Assembly (NCBI RefSeq): GCF_009711085.1
Contig: NZ_WMKA01000015.1
Coordinates: 17,740-81,739, forward strand
Source: Cellulosimicrobium composti
GTDB taxonomy: Bacteria; Actinomycetota; Actinomycetes; Actinomycetales; Cellulomonadaceae
Length of the DNA: 64,000 nt
Reading direction: 5' to 3'
Position numbers and translations under genes: made by a program. Shown one piece after another: positions 28,928 through 37,399 of the stretch. Below the pieces are notes generated by a model, which saw only the letters and a list, made by a program, of their open reading frames with translations, searched no databases and was not told the origin of the DNA. The first letter of the stretch is position 1. Every line of letters starts with the position of its first letter.

Positions 28928-30043
28928 CTACTCCGGGCGCGCCCCGAACACGATCTCGTCCCAGCTCGGCACCTTGGCACGCGAGCGGTTCTTCCCCCTG
29001 CGCGGCTCGCGCGCGCCCTGCGTGCGGCCCGCGTGCGGCGGCTCGGCCGCGGCGGGCGGCGCGTCGGCGTCGGGCGCGGGGCGTGACGCCGACGGGTGCT
29101 CGTCGCGGGGCCGGCTCTCCGCGGGCACGTCGTCGCGCCCCTCCGGGGCGTCGCCCCCGGACGGCGCCGCGGCGTCCGTCGGGGCGTCGTCGAGCGGCCG
29201 GATCGTCGGGAGGTGGACGACCGTCGCGCCCGACGGCGCGGGGGAGTCGTCGCGCTCGTCCGGCACGCGCCCGACCTGCGGCCCGAAGCCCTCGAACGGC
29301 TCCTGTCCCTCGACCTCGACCGGGCCGCCGGGCGCGCGCCGCGGGCGCACCCCACGGCGCTGGCTGAGGTCGTCGAGCAGCTCGGCCGTCCCGTCGTCGG
29401 CCGGCGGCCCGCCGCGTCGCCCGCGACCGGTCGCGTCGACGTCGAACACGGCGACCGCACCCGGCGTCGGGTCCTGCGGGGCGTCCGTCCCCGCGAGCCA
29501 CCGCGCCTCGTCGTCGAGCGGCTGCAGCACGCGCGTGCCGGGGTCGTAGGACCAGCGTGCGGCGCGGCTGCCCGAGCCGACCTCGAACGCGGCCGTCACG
29601 ACCCACGGCGCGCCGTGCTCGCGCGCGGCGCTCCAGTCCACGGACTCCGGGTCGACGTCGCGCGCGGCGAGCCGCTGCGCGACGAGCTCGCCGACCGTCG
29701 GCGAGTCCTCCTCGTGCCCGGGGCGCGAGCCGCGGACGCGCTCCACCACGTACTCCTGCTCCGCGACGACCGGGCCGGCGAACCGGCGCACGTGCTCGAC
29801 GGCCAGTCCCGCGACCTCGGCGACCGCCTCGACGGTGTCGCCGGCCCGCAGCCGCGCCTGGATCTCGCGCGGGGCGAGGTTGCGCTCGCCCTCCGCGCGC
29901 AGGTGCTCGAGGTGCGGGCGGTCCCGCCGCACGGCCGCGCGCAGCGCCTCGGTGATCGGCAGCGTGAACTGCGCGCCGCCCGTCGCGCGCAGGACGAGGT
30001 GCTCCCCGTCCTCGTGCAGTCTCACCAGCTCCAGCTCGTCCAT
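28928..30043 (-). CDS. sepH: cell division protein SepH (DUF3071)
   Basis: Actinobacterial septation protein (371 aa) that binds FtsZ. The N-terminal domain (MDELELVRLHEDGEHLVL, then REIQARLRAGDTVEAVAEVAG with its helix-turn-helix and VRRFAGPVVAEQEYVV) is the conserved SepH part. The middle is a long Pro/Ala/Asp-rich disordered linker. The end (KNRSRAKVPSWDEIVFGARPE) is the conserved C-terminal FtsZ-associated motif. ATG 30043 follows GGGAGGACCC, a strong Shine-Dalgarno. Confidence 0.93.
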   Translation of the reverse strand: MDELELVRLHEDGEHLVLRATGGAQFTLPITEALRAAVRRDRPHLEHLRAEGERNLAPREIQARLRAGDTVEAVAEVAGLAVEHVRRFAGPVVAEQEYVVERVRGSRPGHEEDSPTVGELVAQRLAARDVDPESVDWSAAREHGAPWVVTAAFEVGSGSRAARWSYDPGTRVLQPLDDEARWLAGTDAPQDPTPGAVAVFDVDATGRGRRGGPPADDGTAELLDDLSQRRGVRPRRAPGGPVEVEGQEPFEGFGPQVGRVPDERDDSPAPSGATVVHLPTIRPLDDAPTDAAAPSGGDAPEGRDDVPAESRPRDEHPSASRPAPDADAPPAAAEPPHAGRTQGAREPRRGKNRSRAKVPSWDEIVFGARPE

Positions 30044-30259
30044 GGGTCCTCCCGTGTCGCCGCGCCCGGTGGCGCTCGCGGTGCCGCGAGGTCCCCGTCG
30101 CCGGGCGGGCCGTCCCGGGGGCCCGCCGGGCTCCGCGGACCGTGACGTCCGCCGCACCGCTGTCTCGAGGGTGCCATCGTCCCACCCGCGAGCGGCGCAG
30201 CACGCGCGGTGTGCCGCGGACTCGGCGCGCGGCTCCCGGGCGGTCGCGCGCCCGGCTGG

Positions 30260-30265
30260 GATGAT
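30260..30265 (+). promoter_or_regulatory. -10 box GATGAT, leaderless promoter of the TRIC gene
   Basis: GATGAT, 7 nt, GTG 30273; this spacing argues for GTG 30273 over the ATG codons at 30261 and 30264, which lie inside the box itself. Confidence 0.45.
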
Positions 30266-30272
30266 GCGGGGT

Positions 30273-30926
30273 GTGATCCTCGACCTGGTGCCCGGCGACG
30301 CGCTCGAGCTCGCCGGCGTCTTCTTCGCGGCGCTGTCGGGCGGGCTCGCCGCGGTGCGCAAGCGGTTCGACCTCGTCGGCGTGCTCGTCCTCGCGTGGGC
30401 GGCGGGACTCGGCGGAGGTCTCCTGCGCGACGTCCTCATCGGCGCGATCCCGCCCGTCGGGATCTCGGACTGGCGGCTCGTCGCAGCCGCGGTCCTCGCC
30501 GGCGCGGTGACGTTCTTCTGGCACCCGCGGCTCGAGCGCCTGCGGCGCAGCATCATCGTGCTCGACGCCGGCGCGCTCGCGCTCTTCGTCCTGTCCGGCA
30601 CGATGAAGGGGCTCGAGTACGGGGTCGGCCCGCTCGCGGCGGTCTTCGTCGGCGTCCTCACCGGCGTCGGTGGCGGCATCCTGCGGGACCTGCTCACCAA
30701 CGAGGCGCCGCTGCTGTTCCAGGACAAGCAGCTCTACGCGATCCCGGCGCTCGCGGGCGCCGCGCTGACGGCCGCGCTCGCGGGGCTCGGCGCGCTCGGT
30801 CCGCTGTCCCAGGCGGGCGTCCTCGCGCTCGTGCTCGGCTTCCGCCTGCTCTCGCTCCGGCTCGGCTGGGCGGCCCCCGGCCCGTGGGAAGGTCGCACGG
30901 GGCGTCGCGGGTCGGGCAGGATGTGA
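30273..30926 (+). CDS. TRIC-family (UPF0126) cation channel protein
   Basis: 217 residues with about seven membrane spans arranged as an internal duplication. Each half contains the glycine-rich kink motif (AGLGGGLLRDVLIG and TGVGGGILRDLLTNEAP), diagnostic of prokaryotic TRIC/YadS-like channels that conduct monovalent cations as trimers. The start was taken as GTG 30273 from the promoter spacing. The next gene starts 3 nt after the stop but has its own leaderless-type -10 box. Confidence 0.85.
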   Translation: MILDLVPGDALELAGVFFAALSGGLAAVRKRFDLVGVLVLAWAAGLGGGLLRDVLIGAIPPVGISDWRLVAAAVLAGAVTFFWHPRLERLRRSIIVLDAGALALFVLSGTMKGLEYGVGPLAAVFVGVLTGVGGGILRDLLTNEAPLLFQDKQLYAIPALAGAALTAALAGLGALGPLSQAGVLALVLGFRLLSLRLGWAAPGPWEGRTGRRGSGRM

Positions 30927-30929
30927 GCC

Positions 30930-31781
30930 GTGCGCCTCTTCATCGACGACCCCCGCCTGCCCGACGACGTGACCGTGGCCGACCTGCGCGACCTCGCCGA
31001 GCGCCTCGCCCGCGAGGCGGGCGAGCTCGTGCGCTCCGGCCGCCCCGACCAGGTCGAGGTGGCGGCGACCAAGTCGACCGCGACGGACGTCGTCACGCGC
31101 ATGGACGCGGACTCCGAGGCCCTCCTGCGGCGCGAGATCGCGGCGGCGCGTCCGGACGACGCGATCCTCGGCGAGGAGGAGGGCTCGTCGTCCGGCACGT
31201 CCGGGATCACGTGGGTGATCGACCCCGTCGACGGGACGGTCAACTACCTCTACGGCGTCGCGTCGTACGCGGTGTCCGTCGCGGCCGTCGTGGGCCCGCC
31301 CGACCCGCGCGAGTGGACGGTGCTCGCCGGGGCGGTGCACTCGGTCGTCGACGACCGCACGTGGACGGCGGGGCTCGGCGCGGGCGCGACGCTCGACGGC
31401 CGCCCCGTGCGCGTCAACGCCGAGACCGACCTCGGGCAGTGCCTCGTCGGGACGGGCTTCGGGTACGACGCCGACCGCCGTCGGGCGCAGGCCCGCGTGC
31501 TCGTCGACGTGCTGCCGCAGGTGCGCGACATCCGCCGGCTGGGCTCGGCGGCGATCGACCTGTGCCTCGTGGCGACGGGAGAGCTCGACCTCTACTACGA
31601 GCGGGGCCTCAACCCGTGGGACATGGCGGCGGGCGCGCTCGTGGCGCAGGAGGCCGGCGCGCGGGTGACCGGACTGCGCGGGCGTCCGGCGGACCGCGAG
31701 ATGGTCGTCGCCGGACCGCCCGAGGCGGTCGCCCGGCTGGTCCGGGTCCTCGAGGACGTGGACGCCGACAGGGACTCCTGA
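30930..31781 (+). CDS. inositol monophosphatase family phosphatase
   Basis: 283 residues with the Mg-binding motifs of the family: GEEEG (first Glu), WVIDPVDGTVNYLYG (Asp-Pro-Val-Asp-Gly-Thr) and NPWDMAAGALVAQEAGARVT (last Asp). The family includes inositol-1-phosphatase, histidinol phosphatase and fructose-1,6-bisphosphatase-like enzymes; in Actinobacteria inositol phosphatase (SuhB-like) is the commonest, and I cannot separate these. The start is GTG 30930, with CAGGAT 7 nt upstream and no Shine-Dalgarno. Confidence 0.88.
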   Translation: MRLFIDDPRLPDDVTVADLRDLAERLAREAGELVRSGRPDQVEVAATKSTATDVVTRMDADSEALLRREIAAARPDDAILGEEEGSSSGTSGITWVIDPVDGTVNYLYGVASYAVSVAAVVGPPDPREWTVLAGAVHSVVDDRTWTAGLGAGATLDGRPVRVNAETDLGQCLVGTGFGYDADRRRAQARVLVDVLPQVRDIRRLGSAAIDLCLVATGELDLYYERGLNPWDMAAGALVAQEAGARVTGLRGRPADREMVVAGPPEAVARLVRVLEDVDADRDS

Positions 31782-32103
31782 GGTCCCGGCGGGGGCGTCG
31801 GCGAGGGCCGCCCGCCCTCCTCGAGCGGGCGCGTGTTCGCCCGTGACGAACGACACCGCACGACGTGCGCCGTACGGGGTGCAACGCCTCGCGAAATGGT
31901 GCAGAATCCGGGGGCCCGCCGGGAACAATTCCGGTGCGCCGCGCATTGATCAGCGTGCACGTGCAGCGACGACCTCGACGCACGCCACGTCACGGGGTGC
32001 CCCCCGCGCCCCGCACCTGTGCCGACCGGCACACCGGCCCCTGGCCGGCGGTCCGGACGGGCACTGTCGCGATCGACGAATACTCCGGAGAGTGACCCCA
32101 CAG
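31782..32103. other. 322-nt intergenic region, promoter side of the DUF4193 gene
   Basis: No gene is visible. GCCCGC-N9-GCGGGC (31810-31830) could end the phosphatase message. Around 31918-31935 there is an imperfect repeat CCGGGAA-CAA-TTCCGG with a GGGAAC stretch that could be an ECF-type -35. The last 30 nt (GACGAATACTCCGGAGAG) may carry a -10 (AATACT) and the ribosome-binding site. The region is less GC-rich than its surroundings around 31890-31950. Confidence 0.5.
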
Positions 32104-32403
32104 ATGGCAACAGACTACGACGCCCCCCGCAAGAGTGAAGAGGAGCTCAGCGAGGACTCGCTCCAGGAGCTCCAGGCTCGTCGCTCCGACAAGAGCTCGG
32201 GCGTCGTTGACGAGGACGAGACCGAGGCGGCGGAAGGTTTCGAGCTGCCCGGTGCCGACCTGTCCGGCGAGGAGCTCTCCGTCCGGGTCCTGCCTCGTCA
32301 GGCGGACGAGTTCACATGCGCGAGCTGCTTCCTCGTGCACCACCGCAGCCAGCTCGCGTACGAGAAGAACGGGCAGCAGATCTGCTCGGAGTGCGCCGCC
32401 TGA
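32104..32403 (+). CDS. DUF4193 zinc-ribbon-like protein
   Basis: A 99-residue actinobacterial protein. It has an acidic N-terminal half (SEEELSEDSLQELQARRSDKSSG, then DEDETEAAEGFELPGADLSG) and a C-terminal zinc-binding module with CASC and CSEC pairs separated by 23 residues (the first in DEFTCASCFLVHHRSQ). This is exactly the DUF4193 family pattern. The function is not established; an RNA- or ribosome-associated role is sometimes guessed. It has a long 5' region of its own and a terminator after it, so it is transcribed alone and probably highly. Confidence 0.9.
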   Translation: MATDYDAPRKSEEELSEDSLQELQARRSDKSSGVVDEDETEAAEGFELPGADLSGEELSVRVLPRQADEFTCASCFLVHHRSQLAYEKNGQQICSECAA

Positions 32404-32428
32404 GCCGCACCGCACGACGACCCTGCCG

Positions 32429-32456
32429 GCCGTCGCCCCCTCCCCGGGGCGGCGGC
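32429..32456 (+). terminator. terminator after the DUF4193 gene
   Basis: GCCGTCGCCCC and GGGGCGGCGGC pair with one mismatch around a 6-nt loop, with further GAC/GTC pairing outside; it starts 26 nt after the stop. Confidence 0.6.
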
Positions 32457-32524
32457 CGTCGTCGTCTGCGGCGGTCGGCGTCGTCCCCGCGGGGTCGTCC
32501 GCGGCTCGACCGGGGCGACGCGGT

Positions 32525-33037
32525 TCAGGCCGCGCGCGCGGCGCGCAGCGCGTCGGCGAGGCGCTGCGGGTGGCGCGTCGAGACGAGCCAGTACGGCGTG
32601 GGGTCCTGCGGGTCCTCGAGCGTGACGTGCACGCCGGTGCGCGCCCACGCGCGCAGGCACACGTACGCGCGCGCGTCGAGGCGCGGTCCGAGCTGGACGC
32701 GCATCGCCTCGGCGTCGAGCGTCGTGACCTGGCCGAGCAGCGCGACGGGGACGTGGGCCCGCCCGGCGCGCAGCTCGCCGTCGGCGACCGCGACGACCGG
32801 CGACGTCCACCACAGCGCCACGACGCCGGCCGCGGCGGCGAGCGCGCCCACGCCGAGCGCGATCGCGTGGCTCGCGGGCCACAGCGCGATCCCGAGGACC
32901 GCGGCGAAGCCGAGCGCCGCGGCCCAGCCGCCCACGCCGGGCAGGAGCCGTTCCTGGTACGACGGCGCGCTCGGGCCGGCGTTCCCGGCGGCGGCCGGGG
33001 TCGAGGACGGGATGCTGCGGTCGGCGGCGTCGGTCAT
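32525..33037 (-). CDS. DUF3093 membrane protein
   Basis: 170 residues. A polar leader is followed by YQERLLPGVGGWAAALGFAAVLG, two membrane spans (about 38-58 and 62-82) and a soluble C-terminal domain with VADGELRAGRAHVPV and LDARAYVCLRAWARTGV, the conserved DUF3093 pattern. No function is known. It diverges from dut. The ATG has no ribosome-binding site but a GATGAT hexamer 6 nt upstream on the minus strand. Confidence 0.82.
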   Translation of the reverse strand: MTDAADRSIPSSTPAAAGNAGPSAPSYQERLLPGVGGWAAALGFAAVLGIALWPASHAIALGVGALAAAAGVVALWWTSPVVAVADGELRAGRAHVPVALLGQVTTLDAEAMRVQLGPRLDARAYVCLRAWARTGVHVTLEDPQDPTPYWLVSTRHPQRLADALRAARAA

Positions 33038-33043
33038 GGGTCC

Positions 33044-33049
33044 ATCATC
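33044..33049 (-). promoter_or_regulatory. -10 box GATGAT, leaderless promoter of the DUF3093 gene
   Basis: On the minus strand GATGAT, 6 nt (GGACCC), ATG 33037. The guaB1 gene has the same 6-nt spacer sequence after its box. Confidence 0.5.
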
Positions 33050-33100
33050 CCAGCAGTCGCGGAGCGGCCCGACGTGCTCGCCCGGCCTCCGCGGGACCAC

Positions 33101-33106
33101 TAGGCT
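33101..33106 (+). promoter_or_regulatory. -10 box TAGGCT, leaderless promoter of dut
   Basis: TAGGCT, 7 nt (CTGGCGG), GTG 33114; no Shine-Dalgarno. Confidence 0.6.
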
Positions 33107-33113
33107 CTGGCGG

Positions 33114-33590
33114 GTGTCGAACCACCACCAGCCCACGACCGGGGACGTCGACGTCCTCATCACGCTGCTCGACGACGTCCCGCTGCCCGCCTACGCCCAC
33201 CCGGGCGACGCGGGCGCGGACCTCGTGACCACCGTCGACGTCGAGCTCGCGCCGGGGGAGCGCGCCGTGGTGCCGACGGGCGTGTCGATCGCGCTGCCCG
33301 ACGGGTACGCGGCGTTCGTGCACCCGCGCTCGGGCCTCGCCGCGAAGCACGGCGTCACCGTCGTCAACGCCCCGGGCACGGTCGACGCCGGGTACCGCGG
33401 CGAGATCAAGGTGACGCTGCTCAACACCGACGCGCGCGAGAGCGTCGTGCTGCGCCGCGGCGACCGGGTCGCGCAGCTCGTCGTGCAGAAGGTCGAGCGG
33501 GCGCGGTTCGTGCAGGCCGAGCGGCTGCCCGGCTCGCACCGCGGGGAGGGCGGGTTCGGGTCGAGCGGCGGCTGGACGCCCGCGCCCTGA
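33114..33590 (+). CDS. dut: dUTP diphosphatase
   Basis: Trimeric dUTPase (158 aa) that hydrolyses dUTP to dUMP and keeps uracil out of DNA. All five motifs are present in order: HPGDAGADLVT, RSGLAAKHGV, GTVDAGYRGEIKVTL, RGDRVAQLVV and the C-terminal RGEGGFGSSGG lid. The GTG 33114 start is set by the leaderless-type promoter and gives a short SNHHQPTTGDVD leader. The following gene pair (DUF3710 and an OB-fold protein) is its common actinobacterial context. Confidence 0.95.
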   Translation: MSNHHQPTTGDVDVLITLLDDVPLPAYAHPGDAGADLVTTVDVELAPGERAVVPTGVSIALPDGYAAFVHPRSGLAAKHGVTVVNAPGTVDAGYRGEIKVTLLNTDARESVVLRRGDRVAQLVVQKVERARFVQAERLPGSHRGEGGFGSSGGWTPAP

Positions 33591-33620
33591 CCGGCGCTCC
33601 CGACCCGCCGCCGCGCGGGC

Positions 33621-33626
33621 TAGTGT
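33621..33626 (+). promoter_or_regulatory. -10 box TAGTGT upstream of the DUF3710 gene
   Basis: TAGTGT lies ~70 nt before GTG 33697, which has its own GAAGGAG ribosome-binding site; an ordinary leadered promoter. Confidence 0.45.
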
Positions 33627-33696
33627 GGAATCAGTGCGGGGCGAGCGCCCCGTGAGGAGTCCCGGCCGAGCGCCGGGCAGGTGAAGGAGTTCGTCC

Positions 33697-34437
33697 GTGG
33701 GTCTGTTCCGTCGCTCCAGGTCGTCCGAGCCGGCCGAGTCGCCCGAGCCGTCGGGCACCGCGCCCGAGCAGGTCGACGCCGGCGCGCCCGCACCCGCGGT
33801 CGCGGACGAGAAGCCGGCCCGCGGCCCGTTCGACTCCTCGCAGGTCCCCGAGCGCGGCCCGCGCCTCGACCTCGGTGCCGTGTGGCTGCCGGGCGTCCCG
33901 GGCATGGAGCTGCGCATGGAGGTCGACAAGAAGACCCAGCGCATCACGGGCGTCGCGTGCGCGGTCGCAGGCTCGGGCCTGCAGGTGCAGGCGTTCGCCG
34001 CGCCGCGCACCGAGGGCATCTGGGACGAGATCCGGGGCGAGATCGCGGCCTCGGTGACCAAGCAGGGCGGCACGGTCGACGACATCCCCGGCCCGTTCGG
34101 CCGTGAGCTGCTCGCACGCATCCCCGCCCAGACGCCGGACGGTCGCCCCGGCGTGCGGCCCGCGCGCTTCGTCGGCGTCGACGGCCCGCGCTGGTTCCTG
34201 CGCGGCGTCCTCACGGGCAAGGCTGCGGTCGACCCGGCCGAGGCGCGGCTGCTCGAGTCGGTGTTCGCGAACATCGTCGTCGTCCGCGACCAGAGCCCGC
34301 GCCCCCCGCGCGACCTGCTCGCGCTGCACCTGCCGGGCAAGGGCCCGGCCGCGACGCCGCCTGCTCCCGCCGGAACCCCTGCGACGCCCTCGTTCGACCC
34401 CCTCACGCGCGGGCCGGAGATCACGGAGATCCGCTGA
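33697..34437 (+). CDS. DUF3710 conserved actinobacterial protein
   Basis: 246 residues. After a short basic start (GLFRRSRSS) and a ~45-residue disordered acidic region, the conserved DUF3710 body begins (RGPFDSSQVPERGPRLDLGAVW) and continues with ITGVACAVAGSGLQVQAFAAPR, GPFGRELLARIPAQTPDG and VDGPRWFLRGVLTGKAA. The Pro/Ala-rich end is variable. GTG 33697 has GAAGGAG at 7 nt. The OB-fold gene follows after 1 nt. Function unknown. Confidence 0.85.
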   Translation: MGLFRRSRSSEPAESPEPSGTAPEQVDAGAPAPAVADEKPARGPFDSSQVPERGPRLDLGAVWLPGVPGMELRMEVDKKTQRITGVACAVAGSGLQVQAFAAPRTEGIWDEIRGEIAASVTKQGGTVDDIPGPFGRELLARIPAQTPDGRPGVRPARFVGVDGPRWFLRGVLTGKAAVDPAEARLLESVFANIVVVRDQSPRPPRDLLALHLPGKGPAATPPAPAGTPATPSFDPLTRGPEITEIR

Positions 34438-34438
34438 C

Positions 34439-34813
34439 ATGGCCCCCACGCTGCGCGACGCCTGGCGCACGGCGCTCGCCTCCCAGGAGGAGCTGGCCGC
34501 GGACGAGGAGCGCACCGAGGCGGCGCGGCAGAAGGGCTGCCGGGCCGTCTCCGACCTGCCCAACCGCCGCCGCGCCAAGATCTCCGGCGTCCTGCGCTCG
34601 GTCGTGCTGCGGCCGCGCGAGGGCGTCCCGACGGTCGAGGTCGAGCTGTTCGACGGCTCCGGCGTCGTCGACCTCGTATGGCTCGGCCGTCGCCGCATCG
34701 CGGGGATCGAGCCGGGGCGCCGCGCGCTCGTCGAGGGCCTCGTGTGCGACGTCGACGGGCGGCGCACCATCTTCAACCCGCGCTACGAGCTCCTCGCCAA
34801 GCCGGGGGAGTGA
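34439..34813 (+). CDS. OB-fold nucleic-acid-binding protein
   Basis: 124 residues. A helical start (TLRDAWRTALASQEELAADEE) leads into an OB fold (RAKISGVLRSVVLRPREGVPTVEVELFDGSGVVDLVWLGRR, then GIEPGRRALVEGLVCDVDGRRTIFNPRYELL), the pattern of RecG-wedge or tRNA-anticodon-like OB domains. It is probably a single-stranded DNA or RNA binder. It starts 1 nt after DUF3710, so the two form an operon with the DUF3159 gene downstream. Confidence 0.8.
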   Translation: MAPTLRDAWRTALASQEELAADEERTEAARQKGCRAVSDLPNRRRAKISGVLRSVVLRPREGVPTVEVELFDGSGVVDLVWLGRRRIAGIEPGRRALVEGLVCDVDGRRTIFNPRYELLAKPGE

Positions 34814-34930
34814 CGTCGCGGCGGCGCCCGCCGCACCGTGCCGTACGATCCTGCGGGTCCGCCGCGGCCGCGCCGGACCCGTCGCCGGGACCGCGGCCGA
34901 CCGACCCCGAGCCACCGAGGACGCCACGAG

Positions 34931-35839
34931 ATGACACCCAGCAGCGACCCGAGCGGCCCCGCGCAGCGTCCCGACGCCGACGAGCCGTCCGCGGCCCACG
35001 ACGCCGACGTCGCGGAGACCGTCGTCGACGACGTCGCGGCGCCCGAGGACGGCCGCGCGCGCGGCGTCCGGGCGCTCGCCGGTCAAGAGTTCTCGGTCGC
35101 GGACGCGATCGGCGGCGTCCGCGGGCTCGTCGAGTCGGTGGCCCCGGGGCTCGTGTTCGTCGTCGTGTACGTCGCGACGACGAACCTTCCGTGGGCGCTG
35201 TGGACGTCCGTGGCCGCCGCGCTCGTCGCCGTCGCGGCCCGTCTGGTCCAGCGCACGCCCGTGACCCAGGCCTTCGGCGGGCTGCTCGGCGTCGGGATCG
35301 GCGTGATCTGGGCGTGGCGCTCGGGTGAGGCGCAGGACTACTTCGCCTGGGGGCTGTGGACCAACGCGGCGTACCTCGTCGCGCTCCTCGTCTCGGTGCT
35401 GGTGCGCTGGCCGCTCGTCGGTCTCGTCGTCGAGGGCTTCCGCAGCGGCTTCGGCGCGGGGGCGGCGACGACGTCGCCCGCGGCCGCCGACGACGCGCGC
35501 GCGGAGGGCGAGCCGGGCGATCCGGCGTCGCCGGACGGCACGGCGGCCGCGGAGCCGGGGGAGCCCGGCGCGTTCGCGCGCTGGGCGCGCGCGTGGCGGT
35601 CCGACCGCGCGCTCCTGCGCCGCTACACGGCCGCGACGTGGCTCTGGATCGGCCTGTTCGCGGCGCGCCTCGCCGTGCAGGTGCCGCTGTACCTCGACGG
35701 CGACGTCGGCTGGCTCGGCACGGCGCGGCTCGTCATGGGCATCCCGCTGTGGGCGCTCGTCCTGTGGCTCACGTGGGTCCTCGTGCGTCGTCCGCACGCC
35801 GTCGCGGACCGTCCCGCCGCGGACCGTCCGGCCGCGTAG
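34931..35839 (+). CDS. DUF3159 membrane protein
   Basis: 302 residues. After ~50 disordered residues the conserved family start is seen (FSVADAIGGVRGLVESVAPGLVFVVVYV), with about six membrane spans in pairs and a short Ala/Glu-rich loop at about 185-215. The C-terminal spans (TWLWIGLFAARLAVQVPLYL, LVMGIPLWALVLWLTW) complete the DUF3159 pattern. Function unknown. It is preceded by a TACGAT -10-like box (34844-34849) and ATG 34931. It converges on ceoC with only 27 nt between the stops. Confidence 0.85.
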   Translation: MTPSSDPSGPAQRPDADEPSAAHDADVAETVVDDVAAPEDGRARGVRALAGQEFSVADAIGGVRGLVESVAPGLVFVVVYVATTNLPWALWTSVAAALVAVAARLVQRTPVTQAFGGLLGVGIGVIWAWRSGEAQDYFAWGLWTNAAYLVALLVSVLVRWPLVGLVVEGFRSGFGAGAATTSPAAADDARAEGEPGDPASPDGTAAAEPGEPGAFARWARAWRSDRALLRRYTAATWLWIGLFAARLAVQVPLYLDGDVGWLGTARLVMGIPLWALVLWLTWVLVRRPHAVADRPAADRPAA

Positions 35840-35866
35840 CGCGACCACCCGCCGGCGGACGGCGCG

Positions 35867-36652
35867 TCACCGCGCGTCGTCGGTCGCCTCGGGGGCCTGC
35901 AGCGGGGCGTCGTCGTCGGCCTCGGGAGCCGGCACCGGGGACTCGACGGCCTGCTGCGGCTCGTCGTCCGGCGTCGCCGTCCCCTCGTCCGGCGCGTCGG
36001 CGAGGAGCCGGCGCAGCGCGTCCTCGTCCGCCTCGCTCCCGGTGACGAGCAGGAGCTCGTCGCCGACCTCCAGCGTGTCGTCCGGGCTGGGCGCGATGGG
36101 GCGCGCGCCGCGGACGATCGCGGCGAGCACGGTGTCCGGCGGCCACGGGACGGCGCCGACGCGGCGACCGACGAGCGGGGAGCCCGGCGGGAGCGTCACC
36201 TCGAGGATGTCCGCGCCCGACTGGTGGAACGTGAAGATGCGGACGAGGTCGCCCACGGCGACGGCCTCCTCGACCATCGCCGTCATGATGCGCGGCGTCG
36301 AGACGGCGACGTCCACGCCCCACGACTCGTCGAACATCCACTCGTTCTTCGGGTTGTTGACGCGCGCGACCGTGCGCGGCACGCCGAACTCGGTCTTCGC
36401 GAGCAGGGACACGACGAGGTTGACCTTGTCGTCGCCCGTCGCGGCCACGATGACGTCGCACTCGTCGACCTTCGCGTCCGCGAGCGACGACAGCTCGCAC
36501 GCGTCCGCGAGCAGCCAGTCCGCCTCGGCGACCTGGGCGACGCGCATCGCCGCCGGCTGCTTGTCGATCAGCATGACCTCGTGGTCGTGGCTGAGGAGCT
36601 CCCGGGCGATCGAGCGGCCGACCGAGCCCGCTCCCGCGATGACGACGCGCAT
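35867..36652 (-). CDS. ceoC: TrkA-family potassium uptake regulatory subunit (CeoC-like)
   Basis: 261 residues. N-terminal Rossmann RCK-N domain (MRVVIAGAGSVGRSIARELLSHDHEV) and an RCK-C domain (PPGSPLVGRRVGAVPWPPDTVLAAIVRG), followed by an acidic Ala/Pro tail of ~50 residues. TrkA proteins bind NAD(H) and gate Trk/Ktr potassium channels. The ATG shares one base with the upstream gene's TGA (TGATG), so the pair is coupled. No TrkH/KtrB channel subunit is present in the window. Confidence 0.88.
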   Translation of the reverse strand: MRVVIAGAGSVGRSIARELLSHDHEVMLIDKQPAAMRVAQVAEADWLLADACELSSLADAKVDECDVIVAATGDDKVNLVVSLLAKTEFGVPRTVARVNNPKNEWMFDESWGVDVAVSTPRIMTAMVEEAVAVGDLVRIFTFHQSGADILEVTLPPGSPLVGRRVGAVPWPPDTVLAAIVRGARPIAPSPDDTLEVGDELLLVTGSEADEDALRRLLADAPDEGTATPDDEPQQAVESPVPAPEADDDAPLQAPEATDDAR

Positions 36653-37320
36653 CACTCGGCCTCGACCTTCGGTGCGTGGGTGAGCAGGCGCTCGACGGCG
36701 GCCGCGCGCTCGTCCTCCATGATCACGTGCAGCACGTCGTTCTCCTGCAGGACGGTGCGCTCGGTGACGACGGTCCCGTCGCCGAACCGGCTGACGAACG
36801 CGACGCGCGCGCCGGTCGCGTCCTCGATGGCCCGCACGGTCCGCCCGATCCAGCCGGGGTGGAAGTCCACCTGCGCGAGCCGCACGCGGCCCGACGGGTC
36901 GCGGTACTCGTCCGTCGCGCCGAACGGCAGCATGCGGCGCAGCACCTGGTCCGCGGTCCACCGCACGGTCGCGACGGTCGGGATGCCGAGGCGCTGGTAG
37001 ATCTCCGCGCGCTGCGGGTCGTAGATGCGCGCGACGACCTTCTCGACGCCGAACGTCTCGCGCACGACGCGCGCGGAGAGGATGTTCGAGTTGTCGCCGT
37101 CGGAGACCGCGGCGAAGGCGTACGCGTCCTCGATGCCGGCCTGCACGAGCGTGTCGCGGTCGAACCCGACGCCCGTGACCTTCTTCCCGGTGAACTCGGA
37201 GGAGAGGCGGCGGAACGCGTCAGGGTTCTGGTCGACGACGGCGACCGAGTGCCCGCTCGACTCGAGGGACTGGGCGAGGGTCGCGCCGACCCGGCCGCAG
37301 CCCATGATCACGAAGTGCAC
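36652..37320 (-). CDS. ceoB: TrkA-family potassium uptake regulatory subunit (CeoB-like)
   Basis: 222 residues with RCK-N (VHFVIMGCGRVGATLAQSLESSGHSVAVVDQNP) and RCK-C (VHPGWIGRTVRAIE-like; the segment here is DFHPGWIGRTVRAIEDATG). GTG 37320 was chosen because translation then begins exactly at the Rossmann strand and because TAGCGT lies 7 nt upstream on the minus strand. An in-frame extension to 37635 would run through the start of the divergent permease gene and is rejected. Confidence 0.88.
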   Translation of the reverse strand: MHFVIMGCGRVGATLAQSLESSGHSVAVVDQNPDAFRRLSSEFTGKKVTGVGFDRDTLVQAGIEDAYAFAAVSDGDNSNILSARVVRETFGVEKVVARIYDPQRAEIYQRLGIPTVATVRWTADQVLRRMLPFGATDEYRDPSGRVRLAQVDFHPGWIGRTVRAIEDATGARVAFVSRFGDGTVVTERTVLQENDVLHVIMEDERAAAVERLLTHAPKVEAE

Positions 37321-37327
37321 GAGTCGA

Positions 37328-37391
37328 ACGCTACCGTCCGGCGGCCCGCCCGGCGCGCACCAGCGCGGCCGGGCGACGGCGGGCATAGCAT
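37328..37391. promoter_or_regulatory. divergent leaderless promoters of ceoB and the KimA-like gene
   Basis: Minus strand: TAGCGT (37333-37328), 7 nt, GTG 37320. Plus strand: TAGCAT (37386-37391), 8 nt, GTG 37400. The two -10 boxes are 52 nt apart, back to back, in a 79-nt gap. Confidence 0.55.
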
Positions 37392-37399
37392 GAGGCCTC